Source of the DNA: Methylophilaceae bacterium
GTDB lineage: Bacteria > Pseudomonadota > Gammaproteobacteria > Burkholderiales > Methylophilaceae
Length of the DNA stretch: 64,000 nt
Direction of reading: 5' to 3'
Assembly (NCBI GenBank): GCA_028355955.1
Contig: JAOMTQ010000001.1
Span: 62,001 to 126,000 of the forward strand
In this document: positions 9,140 through 17,935 of the stretch, in pieces
Layout of the letters: each line of letters begins with the position of its first letter
Numbering within the stretch: the stretch's first letter is position 1
Notes under the pieces: model-generated
The model's input: only the letters and a program-made list of their open reading frames with translations
The model's database searches: none
Told to the model about the DNA's origin: nothing
Made by a program: the position numbers and the translations under genes

Positions 9140-10029
9140 TTATGGAAAATAAAATGACTCCGGGGCTATTATTTAAAAAAGCTATTGAAGAGGAAAGGCC
9201 TTTACAAGTTATTGGGACTATAAACGCTTACCATGCAAAACTTGCAGAAAAAACAGGTTACAAGGCGATTTATTTATCTGGTGGTGGGGTTGCTGCTGGT
9301 TCTCTAGGTGTTCCTGATTTAGGCATCTCAACCTTAGAGGATGTATTAGTTGATATAAGAAGAATTACAGACTCCACATCACTCCCCCTTCTTGTTGACG
9401 TTGATACAGGATTTGGTGGTGCTTTCAATATTGCACGAACTATTCGAAGTGTAGAAAAATCAGGTGCTGCTGCAGTTCATATAGAAGATCAAATTCAGGC
9501 AAAAAGATGCGGGCATCGTCCAAATAAGTCAATCGTTAGCCAGAATGAAATGGTAGATCGAATAAAAAGTGCGGTGGATGCAAAAAGTGATGAAAATTTT
9601 GTCATCATGGCAAGGACAGATGCACTGGCAGTCGAGGGTTTACAATCTTCGATCGATAGGGCTTGCGCATGTGTTGAGGCTGGCGCAGATATGATTTTCC
9701 CTGAAGCAATAAATGATTTGGATACCTACAAAAAGTTTACAAAATCTGTTGATGTACCTGTGCTGGCTAATATTACTGAATTTGGTGCCACCCCATTGTT
9801 TTCTCTAGATGAATTAGATTCTGTAGGTATAGCTATCGCTCTTTACCCTCTGAGTGCATTTAGAGCGATGAATAAGGCAGCCCTCAATATATACAAAGGC
9901 CTCAGAGAAGAAGGAACACAAAAAAATCTAGTCGAACAAATGCAGACAAGAGAGGAGTTATACGAATTTCTTGATTATCATAAATACGAAAAAAAACTCG
10001 ATCGACTTTTTAAAAAAGAAAAAGACTGA
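9136..10029 (+). CDS. prpB: 2-methylisocitrate lyase
   Basis: 297 residues of the isocitrate-lyase/PEP-mutase superfamily. The PrpB-specific active-site loop KRCGHRPNK is present (near residue 125), with [28 protein letters not shown] (metal-site aspartates) and [10 protein letters not shown]. Length equals the E. coli enzyme (296). It splits 2-methylisocitrate into pyruvate and succinate, the last step of propionate oxidation. The ATG at 9136 overlaps the upstream stop (ATGA); an ATG at 9142 is also possible. Its succinate would feed the SDH encoded divergently. Confidence 0.97.
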   Translation: MIMENKMTPGLLFKKAIEEERPLQVIGTINAYHAKLAEKTGYKAIYLSGGGVAAGSLGVPDLGISTLEDVLVDIRRITDSTSLPLLVDVDTGFGGAFNIARTIRSVEKSGAAAVHIEDQIQAKRCGHRPNKSIVSQNEMVDRIKSAVDAKSDENFVIMARTDALAVEGLQSSIDRACACVEAGADMIFPEAINDLDTYKKFTKSVDVPVLANITEFGATPLFSLDELDSVGIAIALYPLSAFRAMNKAALNIYKGLREEGTQKNLVEQMQTREELYEFLDYHKYEKKLDRLFKKEKD

Positions 10030-10040
10030 GGAGGCTAAAT

Positions 10041-11183
10041 ATGCCAACTGAACCAAAAAAAGTAAAAAAGGGTGTGGCTTTAGCAGGGGTTAATGCTGGG
10101 GTGACTGCTGTTTGCACAGTGGGACATTCAGGAAACGATTTACATTATCGTGGATACGATATTCTAGAGTTAGCTAAAAAATGTTCATTTGAAGAAGTGG
10201 CTTTTTTACTCATTCACGGTGAGCTACCAAATATCTCGCAATTAGATAAATATACAAAGCAATTAAAAAAATTAAGAGATATACCTGCTCATCTCAAAAC
10301 AGTTTTAGAACAAATTCCGAAAGACGCACATCCTATGGATGTAATGCGCACGGGATGTTCAATGCTTGGGATTTTAGAGCCTGAGGCTAAGGATCACAAT
10401 ATTGATAAAACAAAAGATATAGCAGATCGACTTATATCATGCTTCAGTTCAATTTTAATTTATTGGTATAAATTTTCTCATGAAGGCATACGTATCGATT
10501 GTAAAACAGATGAGGGCTCTATTGCTGGACATTTCCTTCACCTACTCCATGGGAAGACCCCTTCCTCATTACATGAGAGGTCTATGAATATTTCATTGAT
10601 ACTTTATGCTGAACATGAATTTAATGCTTCAACATTTGCTGCAAGGGTTATTACGGGGACATTGTCAGATCTATATTCTTCTATCACAGGAGCAATTGGT
10701 GCACTTAGAGGCCCAAAACATGGTGGCGCCAACGAGGTAGCAATGGAAATCATCAGTCGCTATAGCACGCCCGATGAAGCTGAGGCCGATATAAGGGTGC
10801 GTATGGCTAAAAAAGAAATTATTACAGGATTTGGTCATCCAGTGTATACAATTTCTGATCCCAGAAATGAGTGTATCAAAGAAGTATCGAGAAATTTATC
10901 TGAAGATTCTGGGGATATGAAACTCTTTGAGATATCAGATCGTATTGAAAAAGTGATGTGGGAAGAGAAAAAAATGTTTCCTAATTTAGATTGGTATAGT
11001 GCCTCCTGTTACCACTTAATGGGAATTCCAACATCAATGTTTACTCCTATATTCGTCATATCAAGAACATCTGGTTGGGCTGCACATACAATAGAACAAA
11101 GAATTGATAACAAGATAATTAGGCCAAATGCTGAATATAATGGCCCAGCTGATAGAAAAATAATTCCAATACAAGAAAGATAG
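10041..11183 (+). CDS. prpC: 2-methylcitrate synthase
   Basis: 380 residues, a citrate synthase fold. The N-terminus ([20 protein letters not shown]) and the short length are typical of PrpC rather than the longer hexameric GltA. The catalytic histidines and aspartate are visible in [19 protein letters not shown] and [14 protein letters not shown]. It condenses propionyl-CoA with oxaloacetate. A strong Shine-Dalgarno (GAGGAGG) lies before the ATG, 11 bp after prpB. It may also have citrate synthase activity, as PrpC enzymes often do; no gltA is seen in the window. Confidence 0.95.
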   Translation: MPTEPKKVKKGVALAGVNAGVTAVCTVGHSGNDLHYRGYDILELAKKCSFEEVAFLLIHGELPNISQLDKYTKQLKKLRDIPAHLKTVLEQIPKDAHPMDVMRTGCSMLGILEPEAKDHNIDKTKDIADRLISCFSSILIYWYKFSHEGIRIDCKTDEGSIAGHFLHLLHGKTPSSLHERSMNISLILYAEHEFNASTFAARVITGTLSDLYSSITGAIGALRGPKHGGANEVAMEIISRYSTPDEAEADIRVRMAKKEIITGFGHPVYTISDPRNECIKEVSRNLSEDSGDMKLFEISDRIEKVMWEEKKMFPNLDWYSASCYHLMGIPTSMFTPIFVISRTSGWAAHTIEQRIDNKIIRPNAEYNGPADRKIIPIQER

Positions 11184-11198
11184 AAAGGAAAATTTAGA

Positions 11199-12662
11199 TT
11201 GCACTCACATGTTAAAAAAAATAATCAAAAACCCGACGAGATACTAGTTGAAATCGCTAATTATGTATTTGATTACAAAATTAAAAGTAAAGAGGCTTTA
11301 GAAACAGCAAAATATTGCCTTATTGATACCTTAGGTTGTGGCTTGGAGGCGTTGGACTACCCTGCCTGTGTTAAGCATTTGGGACCGACTGTACCTGGTT
11401 CCATTATTCCAAATGGAACAAAAATTCCTGGAACTAACTTTCAACTTGATCCAATAAATGGGGCATTTAATATTGGGGCAATGATTCGTTGGCTTGATTT
11501 TAACGATACTTGGTTGGCAGCCGAATGGGGTCATCCATCTGATAATCTGGGTGGGATTCTTGCTGTAGCAGACTGGGTTTCGAGAACAAAAGTTTCAAAC
11601 AAGGAAAAACCACTTCAAATGAAAGTCGTTCTTGAAGCGATGATCAAAGCTCATGAAATACAGGGCGTTATTGCATTAGAAAATAGCTTCAATCGTGTTG
11701 GGCTTGATCATGTTGTTTTAGTAAAAATTGCAACAACCGCCGTTGTATCACAGATGCTTGGCGCATCAAAAGAGCAAATTATAGATGCACTATCAAACGC
11801 ATGGGTGGATGGCCAGAGCTTAAGAACTTATCGACATGCTCCCAATACGGGATCTAGAAAATCATGGGCTGCAGGTGATGCTACAAGTCGAGGGGTAAGG
11901 CTAGCATTAATGACAATGAAGGGTGAAATGGGTTATCCAACAGCACTTAGCGCAAAAATATGGGGATTTTATGATGTTTTATTTGATGGCAAACCTTTTA
12001 AATTTAACCAAGAGTTCGGTAGTTATGTAATGGAAAATATTTTGTTTAAAATTAGTTTTCCTGCTGAATTTCATGCGCAAACAGCCGTCGAGTGTGCATT
12101 AAAACTTCATAAAAATGAATTCCATAAAATCAATAAAGTTGAAAAAATAGATGCAATTGACCATATTAATATTACAACACATGAGTCTGCGATTAGAATT
12201 ATAGACAAAACTGGACCATTAAATAACCCTGCCGATCGGGATCATTGTATTCAATATATGGTTGCCATTGGCTTGCTAAAGGGGAATTTAACAGCGCAGG
12301 ACTATGAGGACGAAGTCGCAATTGATCCAAGGATTGATCTTCTCAGAAAAAAAATGAAATGTGTCGAAAAAAAAGAATATACGGAAGATTATCTTGATCC
12401 TAATAAAAGGTCCATTGCGAATGCCATTCAAATATTTTACAAAGACGGTAACAAATCAGAACTGATTGAAGTTGAATACCCAATTGGGCACCAACGAAGA
12501 CGTGATAAAGGCATTCCCAAGCTGATTGAAAAATTCAAGGTAAATCTTTCTCGCCAATTTGATGAAATGCAATCAAAAAAAATACTTGAAAAAAGCCTAA
12601 ATTATGAAATTCTTGAGCAGATTCCAGTTAATGAGTATATGGATCTATACTGGAAAAATTAA
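11199..12662 (+). CDS. prpD: 2-methylcitrate dehydratase
   Basis: 487 residues, close to E. coli PrpD (483). MmgE/PrpD-family features include [51 protein letters not shown] and [13 protein letters not shown]. It converts 2-methylcitrate to 2-methylaconitate; an aconitase, not seen here, would rehydrate it to 2-methylisocitrate. The start is a TTG at 11199 with AAAGGA upstream; no ATG lies nearby in frame, so a TTG start is likely. Last gene of the rightward operon, overlapping the convergent gene at 12659 by 4 bp. No terminator hairpin is obvious between them. Confidence 0.95.
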   Translation: MHSHVKKNNQKPDEILVEIANYVFDYKIKSKEALETAKYCLIDTLGCGLEALDYPACVKHLGPTVPGSIIPNGTKIPGTNFQLDPINGAFNIGAMIRWLDFNDTWLAAEWGHPSDNLGGILAVADWVSRTKVSNKEKPLQMKVVLEAMIKAHEIQGVIALENSFNRVGLDHVVLVKIATTAVVSQMLGASKEQIIDALSNAWVDGQSLRTYRHAPNTGSRKSWAAGDATSRGVRLALMTMKGEMGYPTALSAKIWGFYDVLFDGKPFKFNQEFGSYVMENILFKISFPAEFHAQTAVECALKLHKNEFHKINKVEKIDAIDHINITTHESAIRIIDKTGPLNNPADRDHCIQYMVAIGLLKGNLTAQDYEDEVAIDPRIDLLRKKMKCVEKKEYTEDYLDPNKRSIANAIQIFYKDGNKSELIEVEYPIGHQRRRDKGIPKLIEKFKVNLSRQFDEMQSKKILEKSLNYEILEQIPVNEYMDLYWKN

Positions 12663-12913
12663 TCTATTATTAATTCTTCTTTGATTGCCGATAGTTCTTG
12701 ATCGGAATTAATATAATCCTCAAATGTTTTTAAACCTGAGCGACTATACCAATACCGACTATTATGAACATCTCCTTCAATTTTATGCAAAACGGCGTGA
12801 ATCCATTGTGCAAAATCTGTATTTATTTCTTGAACAATTGAATGAGCATCATCCCACTTACCCGAAAGTGCAAGGTCAACAGCCTCAATACATTCATACT
12901 TAAACTCAATCAA
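12659..12913 (-). CDS. Small conserved hypothetical protein
   Basis: 84 residues, acidic, with no signal peptide or membrane segment. The core [20 protein letters not shown] followed by WYSRSG resembles small proteobacterial proteins containing an H-R/K-x-EGD-x-x-N-A/S-RYWY pattern; I do not know their function. The pattern of alternating helices suggests a TPR-like or all-helical fold. It overlaps the upstream small gene (12906-13076) by 8 bp, so the two are probably cotranscribed, and it is convergent with prpD. Confidence 0.75.
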   Translation of the reverse strand: MIEFKYECIEAVDLALSGKWDDAHSIVQEINTDFAQWIHAVLHKIEGDVHNSRYWYSRSGLKTFEDYINSDQELSAIKEELIID

Positions 12914-13076
12914 TTAATTGCTTCTCTTGCTCAACTCTATAACTACAATTAACATCATGTTTATTTAGTAAACCATTGATAAATAGTGCTTCTTTTTTAC
13001 ATATTGAACATCTATATAGATTAAGACCTGGCTCTATTTTCTCTTGTGGGTAGTCAATGTAGTATCTTTTTTTCAT
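12906..13076 (-). CDS. Very small protein with possible zinc-binding cysteines/histidine
   Basis: A 56-codon frame from the ATG at 13076. It reads as a lysine-rich start, then CSIC (residues 23-26), and later H-D-V-N-C (residues 40-44), a C-x2-C...H-x3-C arrangement that could bind zinc. The frame fills the gap between two genes exactly, with an 8-bp overlap downstream, which favours real coding. No family recognised. A small regulatory or adaptor protein is possible, but that is a guess. Confidence 0.5.
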   Translation of the reverse strand: MKKRYYIDYPQEKIEPGLNLYRCSICKKEALFINGLLNKHDVNCSYRVEQEKQLID

Positions 13077-13090
13077 TCTTAAAACGCCTT

Positions 13091-13921
13091 TTAAATGCCT
13101 ATAAACGTTACTGTGCCAGCTTTCATGTCAGGCACAACTAAAACCTTATTATCATGAACTAGCGCAATATCCGCAGCTGCCTCAAAGCCATCTGCGATAA
13201 CCTTTGTTTTTCCATTTTTAAAGGAATAGATGGTTCCTTTTGTCCAACTACTTATAAAGATTGTATCGTTGTTAATTGCTAGACCATCTCCACCTTCAAA
13301 ACCTTCACCTAATTTTTTAATATCTTGGCTTTTTAAATCACCTTCTAACAGATCACCTGCCCAATCAACAATTAGTAACTTTGAATCATCTAAGACTAAA
13401 ACACCATTAGGCGCCTTAATAAGATCATTTCCTTCAAATAAAAGATTAATCACACCAGATGGATTTACTGCAAAAATAAATCCACTCTCCTTGAAGTCTC
13501 CAGTGTCACTAACATATAAGGTTCCATTACTTGAAGCATCTATATCATTAAAAAAAACGGGTACCTTAGGGAACAACATTGTTCCGGCATATACTTGCCA
13601 AGTGCCATCTAAATCTACCTCAATCACTACGTCACGATCAGTGACATATAGTTTGTCATTATGAAACACGATGCCCTTTGGATCAAAAAGGCCAGATGCA
13701 ACAGTCTCTATGGTTCCGTCTGCTTTAATCTTGCTAATCTTGCCATCTTTATCAATATCGCGCTCACCAATCTCTGAAACATAAATAGAGCCATCAGGTC
13801 CTTCTGCAACAGACTCTGGCATCATAAAGCCCTCATATTTTTGATTTGAATCACTTCCACAACCGCTGAGAGTTAAGCTCACTAGAATAATTAAAAAAAG
13901 GTTTAGTAATATTTTATTCAT
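13091..13921 (-). CDS. Exported SMP-30/gluconolactonase-like beta-propeller lipoprotein
   Basis: 276 residues beginning with a lipoprotein signal peptide: basic start, hydrophobic stretch, lipobox LSGC with the acylated Cys at about residue 21. The mature part has repeating blade-like segments (EGPDGSIYVSEIG, DPKGIVFHNDKLYVTD, FNDIDASSNGTLYVSDTG, APNGVLVLDDSKLLIVDWAG, GGDGLAINNDTIFISSW), typical of SMP-30/NHL six-blade propellers. Asp and Asn residues in these turns resemble the metal ligands of lactonases. It is probably anchored in the outer or inner membrane facing the periplasm. The next gene upstream is another propeller protein, a PQQ-type dehydrogenase, so a sugar-lactone pair in the periplasm is conceivable. 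Substrate unknown. Confidence 0.75.
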   Translation of the reverse strand: MNKILLNLFLIILVSLTLSGCGSDSNQKYEGFMMPESVAEGPDGSIYVSEIGERDIDKDGKISKIKADGTIETVASGLFDPKGIVFHNDKLYVTDRDVVIEVDLDGTWQVYAGTMLFPKVPVFFNDIDASSNGTLYVSDTGDFKESGFIFAVNPSGVINLLFEGNDLIKAPNGVLVLDDSKLLIVDWAGDLLEGDLKSQDIKKLGEGFEGGDGLAINNDTIFISSWTKGTIYSFKNGKTKVIADGFEAAADIALVHDNKVLVVPDMKAGTVTFIGI

Positions 13922-13930
13922 TTCATATCC

Positions 13931-15103
13931 TTATAAAATTTTAGATAATTTCCATAAATATGATTTTGGACTATCACTAATTAGGTAAATATTCCCATCA
14001 TAATCAATTTTAAAATCTCTTATTCTTCCAATCTTATCACTGAAGATAATTTCCTTTGCAACAATTTCATTATTCTCAACATCTAACCTGATTAAACTTT
14101 CACCATTTAATGATGAAACTAATAAGTCACCTTGCCATTCGGGAAATGCCTTACCCTCATAAAATTGAATACTACTAATCGCCATCGAGGGAACCCAGCT
14201 TATTAGGGGCTTTTTATACTTATCTTTAAATGGTGTATCACCAATACCTAAGCCATAATATTCTCTTCCACCCCAGGCTATATCCTTCCAACCATAATTT
14301 GACCCAAACTCAACTTGTCCAATATGATCACCACCGCGTGGGCCATGATTAGAAAAATATAACTCATCATCATGAGGAGAAATTGCAATCCCTTGCGGAT
14401 TTCTCACACCAATCACATAGATTTCGGGTAACCAATCTTTTTTTTCAATAAAATGAGGATTGTCTTGCGGTATTGCACCATCTGTCTTAATACGAATAAT
14501 ACTTCCAGGGTGCTTTGAAGGGTCTTGAGATATCATGCCTTGTCCTCTTTCTCCAAAGCTTACAAATAAGTCATCTCCTTTAATAGCTATTCTAGAACCA
14601 TAATGCCGATTTTCTAAAAATTCAGGTTTTGCGATCAGCAATATCTCAAAATCTTTAATTTCATTTTCAATTAATCTTCCTCGAGCAATTGCGGTACTTG
14701 ATTTTTTGCTTAATTGTTTTGACCGAGTTAATTTAGATGATTTATGGCTATATGTGAAATAAGTATAACCATCTGAAGGGTTAAAATAAACATCAAGCAG
14801 GCCTCCTTGCCCACCACCGTCATAACCTATATGCGGTATATTATGTTTAATTTTTTGCTTTTTACCTGATAGGACATCTACCTTATAAATACCTCCATCT
14901 TTTTCTGTTATCACAATGTTTGTTTTATCAATAAATGACAGTGCCCACGGATAACTTAGGTCTTTCGCAGATTTTTCAAGAGTAAATTTAGTTTTGGTAA
15001 CATCGTACTTTCTGTAATCTTCAATACTTGTTTCAGCCAATACTAAAACTGGCGTAAAAAAAATAAGAAAAATTAAGAAATTATTTTTCTTGATAAAGCT
15101 CAC
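13931..15103 (-). CDS. PQQ-dependent sugar dehydrogenase-like protein (Asd/YliI, sorbosone dehydrogenase family), exported
   Basis: About 390 residues with an N-terminal signal peptide ending near VLVLAET. The family features are PWALSFI, GGQGGLLDVYFNP, NRHYGSRIAIKG (catalytic-region His), RNPQGIAISPHDDELYFSNHG, and FGSNYGWKDIAWGG, which together match the soluble aldose sugar dehydrogenase propeller that binds PQQ and calcium. It would oxidise aldoses in the periplasm. I prefer the GTG at 15103 (GGAG nine bases upstream, compact signal peptide) over the ATG at 15118, whose purine tract abuts the start codon; both overlap the upstream lipoprotein gene. Whether the cell makes PQQ cannot be seen here. 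Confidence 0.85.
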   Translation of the reverse strand: MSFIKKNNFLIFLIFFTPVLVLAETSIEDYRKYDVTKTKFTLEKSAKDLSYPWALSFIDKTNIVITEKDGGIYKVDVLSGKKQKIKHNIPHIGYDGGGQGGLLDVYFNPSDGYTYFTYSHKSSKLTRSKQLSKKSSTAIARGRLIENEIKDFEILLIAKPEFLENRHYGSRIAIKGDDLFVSFGERGQGMISQDPSKHPGSIIRIKTDGAIPQDNPHFIEKKDWLPEIYVIGVRNPQGIAISPHDDELYFSNHGPRGGDHIGQVEFGSNYGWKDIAWGGREYYGLGIGDTPFKDKYKKPLISWVPSMAISSIQFYEGKAFPEWQGDLLVSSLNGESLIRLDVENNEIVAKEIIFSDKIGRIRDFKIDYDGNIYLISDSPKSYLWKLSKIL

Positions 15104-15317
15104 AAGCTCTGACTCCATCCTTTCTGCCTACTTTATAGCCTTTACTGTATTCAGCTGAATCCCAATGCCCATAGATTGAAATTTTGCTAACTTCACACTG
15201 AGTATTAAACCCCTCAGCATATCCATCATCATATCCAGACTCGAAGGTTTTCTCATCATGGCTACAACCAAGAACCATAATTTGTAACATAAGAAAAATA
15301 ATAGTTAATTTTTTCAT
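15081..15317 (-). CDS. Small cysteine-containing lipoprotein
   Basis: 78 residues from the ATG at 15317, giving a textbook lipoprotein signal (MKKL, hydrophobic core, lipobox VLGC with Cys at about residue 18). The mature part is repetitive in tone, with GYDDGYAEGF and YSKGYKVGRKDG segments and two further cysteines (residues near 41 and 71) that could form a disulfide. Its 3' end overlaps the sugar dehydrogenase gene and its start overlaps the stop of the upstream membrane protein gene. I do not recognise the family beyond Gly-Tyr-rich small lipoproteins; no function assigned. Confidence 0.75.
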   Translation of the reverse strand: MKKLTIIFLMLQIMVLGCSHDEKTFESGYDDGYAEGFNTQCEVSKISIYGHWDSAEYSKGYKVGRKDGVRACELYQEK

Positions 15318-15505
15318 TATTTCTTTTTTAATTTTTGTCTTATAAAAATTCCGATAATAAGAACCCCAAACCAAGCAAAAATAAAAGCGCTCCCCATTAC
15401 ACTCCCAAAAACTGTATTTGGATCAAATTGGTTATGAACTATTAAGCCAAGAAAAGCCCAAAAACATACAATTGAGATCCATTTAATAATTGTCATAATT
15501 TTCAT
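15317..15505 (-). CDS. Small inner-membrane protein, two transmembrane segments
   Basis: 62 residues with two hydrophobic stretches (about 6-25 and 34-55) and a basic C-terminus (RQKLKKK), predicting a helical hairpin with the tail in the cytoplasm. No family recognised. It heads a tight four-gene leftward group (membrane protein, lipoprotein, sugar dehydrogenase, SMP-30-like lipoprotein) lying just downstream of the tRNA-Ser gene. The overlap of its stop with the next start supports real coding. Confidence 0.65.
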   Translation of the reverse strand: MKIMTIIKWISIVCFWAFLGLIVHNQFDPNTVFGSVMGSAFIFAWFGVLIIGIFIRQKLKKK

Positions 15506-15518
15506 TTATATTTAAATT

Positions 15519-15609
15519 TGGCGGAAGGAGCGGGATTCGAACCCGCGTTAGGGGGTTACCCTAAACACGCTTTCCAAGCGTGCGACTTAAACCACTCATC
15601 CACCCTTCC
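15519..15609 (-). tRNA. tRNA-Ser(GGA)
   Basis: A class II tRNA with a long variable arm. On the minus strand the acceptor strand GGAAGGG pairs with TCCTTCC, followed by discriminator G and an encoded CCA. The anticodon loop reads CTTGGAAAG, giving anticodon GGA (serine UCC/UCU). The T arm GCGGGTTCGAATCCCGC is canonical. Confidence 0.96.
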
Positions 15610-15686
15610 ATAACGTATGAATTATATATCTAACCAGCTCATATTAAATAAAAAAACAATATATAACTAAAAATATTGCTAAAAAT

Positions 15687-15707
15687 TCTTATATATGACC
15701 TATAAGA
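15687..15707. promoter_or_regulatory. Candidate regulator operator C, upstream of the aldehyde dehydrogenase
   Basis: TCTTATA, seven bases, TATAAGA: same arms and same 7-base spacing as site A upstream of gntR, and the bases after the right arm (GAGTAT) match site B read on the minus strand. It lies 19 bp upstream of a plausible -35. Control by the GntR protein at 5262-5969 is inferred. Confidence 0.55.
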
Positions 15708-15726
15708 GTATTAGATTTTAAAGCGC

Positions 15727-15755
15727 TTGATTTATGAGAATAATAGTATTAATGT
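15727..15755 (+). promoter_or_regulatory. Possible sigma70 promoter for the aldehyde dehydrogenase gene
   Basis: TTGATT (15727-15732), 17 bases, TAATGT (15750-15755); transcription would begin near 15762, about 50 bases before the ATG. An 8-bp palindrome AAGCGCTT (15721-15728) overlaps the -35. The -10 match is moderate. Confidence 0.4.
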
Positions 15756-15812
15756 ACTGTAAATAACAAAGAAAATTTAATTCATATAATCAAAATCTAA
15801 ACAGGAGAAATC

Positions 15813-17336
15813 ATGGCTTTCGATACATTGAAAAACTTAGGCGTAAAAAGCCCTTATAGCAAAGAAAAGTATGATAACTACATAAACAATAAATGGGTCA
15901 AACCAGCTGATGGTAAATACTTTGAGAATGTTACCCCTATTTCAGGGAAGCCTTTTTGTGAGGTAGCAAGATCAAATGAAAAAGATATAAATTTAGCCTT
16001 AGATGCTGCGCATGCTGCAAAAGATGGTTGGGGTAAAACAAGTGCAACTGAACGTGCAAATATTCTTCTCAAAATAGCCGATAGGATGGAGCAGAATCTT
16101 GAAACGATTTCATTAGCAGAAACCATCGATAACGGAAAGCCTATTAGAGAATGTATGGCTGCTGATATCCCACTTGCAATTGATCACTTTCGTTATTTTG
16201 CTAGTGCAGTAAGAGCACAGGAAGGTTCAATTGGTGAAATTGATCATGAGACTATGGCTTATCATTTTCATGAGCCTCTAGGGGTAGTTGGGCAAATCAT
16301 TCCATGGAACTTCCCTATCCTTATGGCAGTATGGAAATTAGCACCAGCTTTAGCAGCAGGTAACTGTATTGTGCTTAAGCCTGCAGAACAAACGCCTGTT
16401 TCTATTATGGTGTTAATGGAGATTATTGGAGACCTACTTCCTGCTGGAGTATTGAATGTAGTTAATGGCTTTGGATTAGAAGCAGGAAAGCCTTTAGCAA
16501 GCTCTTCACGTATAGCAAAAATTGCGTTCACAGGTGAAACAACAACTGGTCGCTTAATCATGCAGTATGCTTCACAAAATATTATCCCCGTCACACTTGA
16601 ATTAGGCGGTAAGTCACCAAACATTTTCTTTGAAGATATTATGGATAAAGATGATAGCTTCTTTGATAAAGCATTAGAAGGATTTACGATGTTTGCCTTA
16701 AACCAAGGTGAAGTATGTACCTGTCCATCACGTGCAATCATCCAGGAATCCATATACGATCAATTTATGGAAAGAGCACTTGAGCGAGTGAAAGCTGTTA
16801 CCCAAGGTAGCCCATTAGAGGCATCAACTATGATTGGTGCACAAGCATCTAGCGAGCAAATGGAGAAAATACTTTCATACATTAAGCTTGGTCAAGAAGA
16901 AGGTGCTGAGCTACTCATAGGCGGCAATAGAACTATGCTTGAAGGTGAGCATGCGGATGGTTACTATATTGAACCAACCGTATTTAAAGGTAGTAATAAA
17001 ATGCGCATTTTCCAAGAAGAAATCTTTGGTCCGGTCGTCTCTGTTACAACCTTTAAAGATGAGGCGGAAGCTTTAGAGATTGCGAATGATACGCTTTATG
17101 GTTTAGGTGCGGGTGTATGGACAAGAAATGGTAATACCGCATTTAGAATGGGTAAAGGTATCCAAGCTGGTCGAGTATGGACTAACTGTTACCATGCATA
17201 TCCGGCTCATGCAGCATTTGGTGGCTACAAATCATCCGGTATCGGTCGTGAAACTCATAAGATGATGCTTGACCATTACCAACAAACAAAAAATTTACTA
17301 GTTAGTTATACAGAAACTAAACTTGGATTCTTTTAA
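15813..17336 (+). CDS. NAD-dependent aldehyde dehydrogenase (acetaldehyde/propionaldehyde type)
   Basis: 507 residues of the ALDH superfamily. Seen: [29 protein letters not shown] (cofactor loop), LELGGKSP with the general-base glutamate, GEVCTCPSR with the nucleophilic cysteine, EEIFGPV, and the C-terminal [14 protein letters not shown]. It closely resembles the AldA/ExaC-type acetaldehyde dehydrogenases that are often followed by a DUF779 gene, as here. It oxidises short aldehydes to acids in the cytoplasm. A good Shine-Dalgarno (CAGGAG) precedes the ATG. Codon use and base composition look slightly less AT-biased than its neighbours, consistent with high expression. Upstream site C suggests control together with the propionate genes. 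Confidence 0.92.
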   Translation: MAFDTLKNLGVKSPYSKEKYDNYINNKWVKPADGKYFENVTPISGKPFCEVARSNEKDINLALDAAHAAKDGWGKTSATERANILLKIADRMEQNLETISLAETIDNGKPIRECMAADIPLAIDHFRYFASAVRAQEGSIGEIDHETMAYHFHEPLGVVGQIIPWNFPILMAVWKLAPALAAGNCIVLKPAEQTPVSIMVLMEIIGDLLPAGVLNVVNGFGLEAGKPLASSSRIAKIAFTGETTTGRLIMQYASQNIIPVTLELGGKSPNIFFEDIMDKDDSFFDKALEGFTMFALNQGEVCTCPSRAIIQESIYDQFMERALERVKAVTQGSPLEASTMIGAQASSEQMEKILSYIKLGQEEGAELLIGGNRTMLEGEHADGYYIEPTVFKGSNKMRIFQEEIFGPVVSVTTFKDEAEALEIANDTLYGLGAGVWTRNGNTAFRMGKGIQAGRVWTNCYHAYPAHAAFGGYKSSGIGRETHKMMLDHYQQTKNLLVSYTETKLGFF

Positions 17337-17362
17337 ACTGAATGATTAGGTAAAATTTTTAA

Positions 17363-17382
17363 GGCCAAGTTTATTCTTGGCC
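17363..17382 (+). terminator. Intergenic hairpin between aldehyde dehydrogenase and DUF779 genes
   Basis: GGCCAAG, a six-base loop, then CTTGGCC: a perfect 7-bp GC-rich stem 26 bp after the stop codon and 10 bp before the next ATG. It is followed by a mixed A/T stretch rather than a clean U-run, so it may be an attenuator or mRNA stabiliser rather than a full terminator. Confidence 0.5.
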
Positions 17383-17392
17383 GTTATTTATA

Positions 17393-17770
17393 ATGATAAC
17401 CAGAATATCAACAACAGAATCAGCAAATAAACTTATTGATGAGCTTACAGCACAGCATGGTGAACTAATGTTTCATCAGTCAGGTGGTTGTTGTGATGGG
17501 AGTGCCCCTATGTGTTATACCAAAGGAGAATTCTACTTAGGTAATGCTGATGTTGAAATTGGTACAGTAAGACATACACCCTTTTATATGAGTGCTGAAC
17601 AGTTTGCTTATTGGGAACACACACATATTACCCTTGATGCTATCAAAGGAACTGGGGGGCAATTTTCCCTGGAAAGACCTACAGGTTTGCGTTTCATTAT
17701 TCGCTCCAGAATTTATACTGATGAAGAGTGGGATTATCTAAAAGATCAACCAGTAAAGCATTGTGGCTAA
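17393..17770 (+). CDS. DUF779 family protein
   Basis: 125 residues. The family signature is clear: MFHQSGGCCDGSAPMCY near residue 28-44, GEFYLGNADVEIG, and SLERPTGLRFIIRSR. DUF779 genes are typically found directly after an NAD-dependent acetaldehyde/aldehyde dehydrogenase gene, as here; their biochemical role is not established, although the conserved Cys pair suggests metal or thiol chemistry. The gene follows a hairpin and lacks an obvious Shine-Dalgarno, so its expression may be lower than that of the dehydrogenase. Confidence 0.9.
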   Translation: MITRISTTESANKLIDELTAQHGELMFHQSGGCCDGSAPMCYTKGEFYLGNADVEIGTVRHTPFYMSAEQFAYWEHTHITLDAIKGTGGQFSLERPTGLRFIIRSRIYTDEEWDYLKDQPVKHCG

Positions 17771-17810
17771 ATTAATAAAAAAATATTATAAAGTAAGGTA
17801 AAATTAAAAG

Positions 17811-17907
17811 TGGCGGGCCTCCTCGCATTGCGATTTAGCCAACCTGGTCAGATGCGGAAGCAAGCAGCCACAACTAAGGATACAAGTGCCGGGGGTCTGG
17901 CTCGCCA
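17811..17907 (+). ncRNA. ffs: Signal recognition particle 4.5S RNA
   Basis: The conserved SRP apical loop is visible: CCTGGTCAGATGCGGAAGCA then AGCAGCCA. The ends TGGCGGGCC and GGCTCGCCA pair to close the long helix. A -10-like TAAAAT at 17799-17804 places the start near 17811, and a T-run follows the 3' end. It lies just before dnaX, a common position in proteobacteria. Confidence 0.95.
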
Positions 17908-17935
17908 TTTTTTTCATTTAAAATTAAGTGTATAA

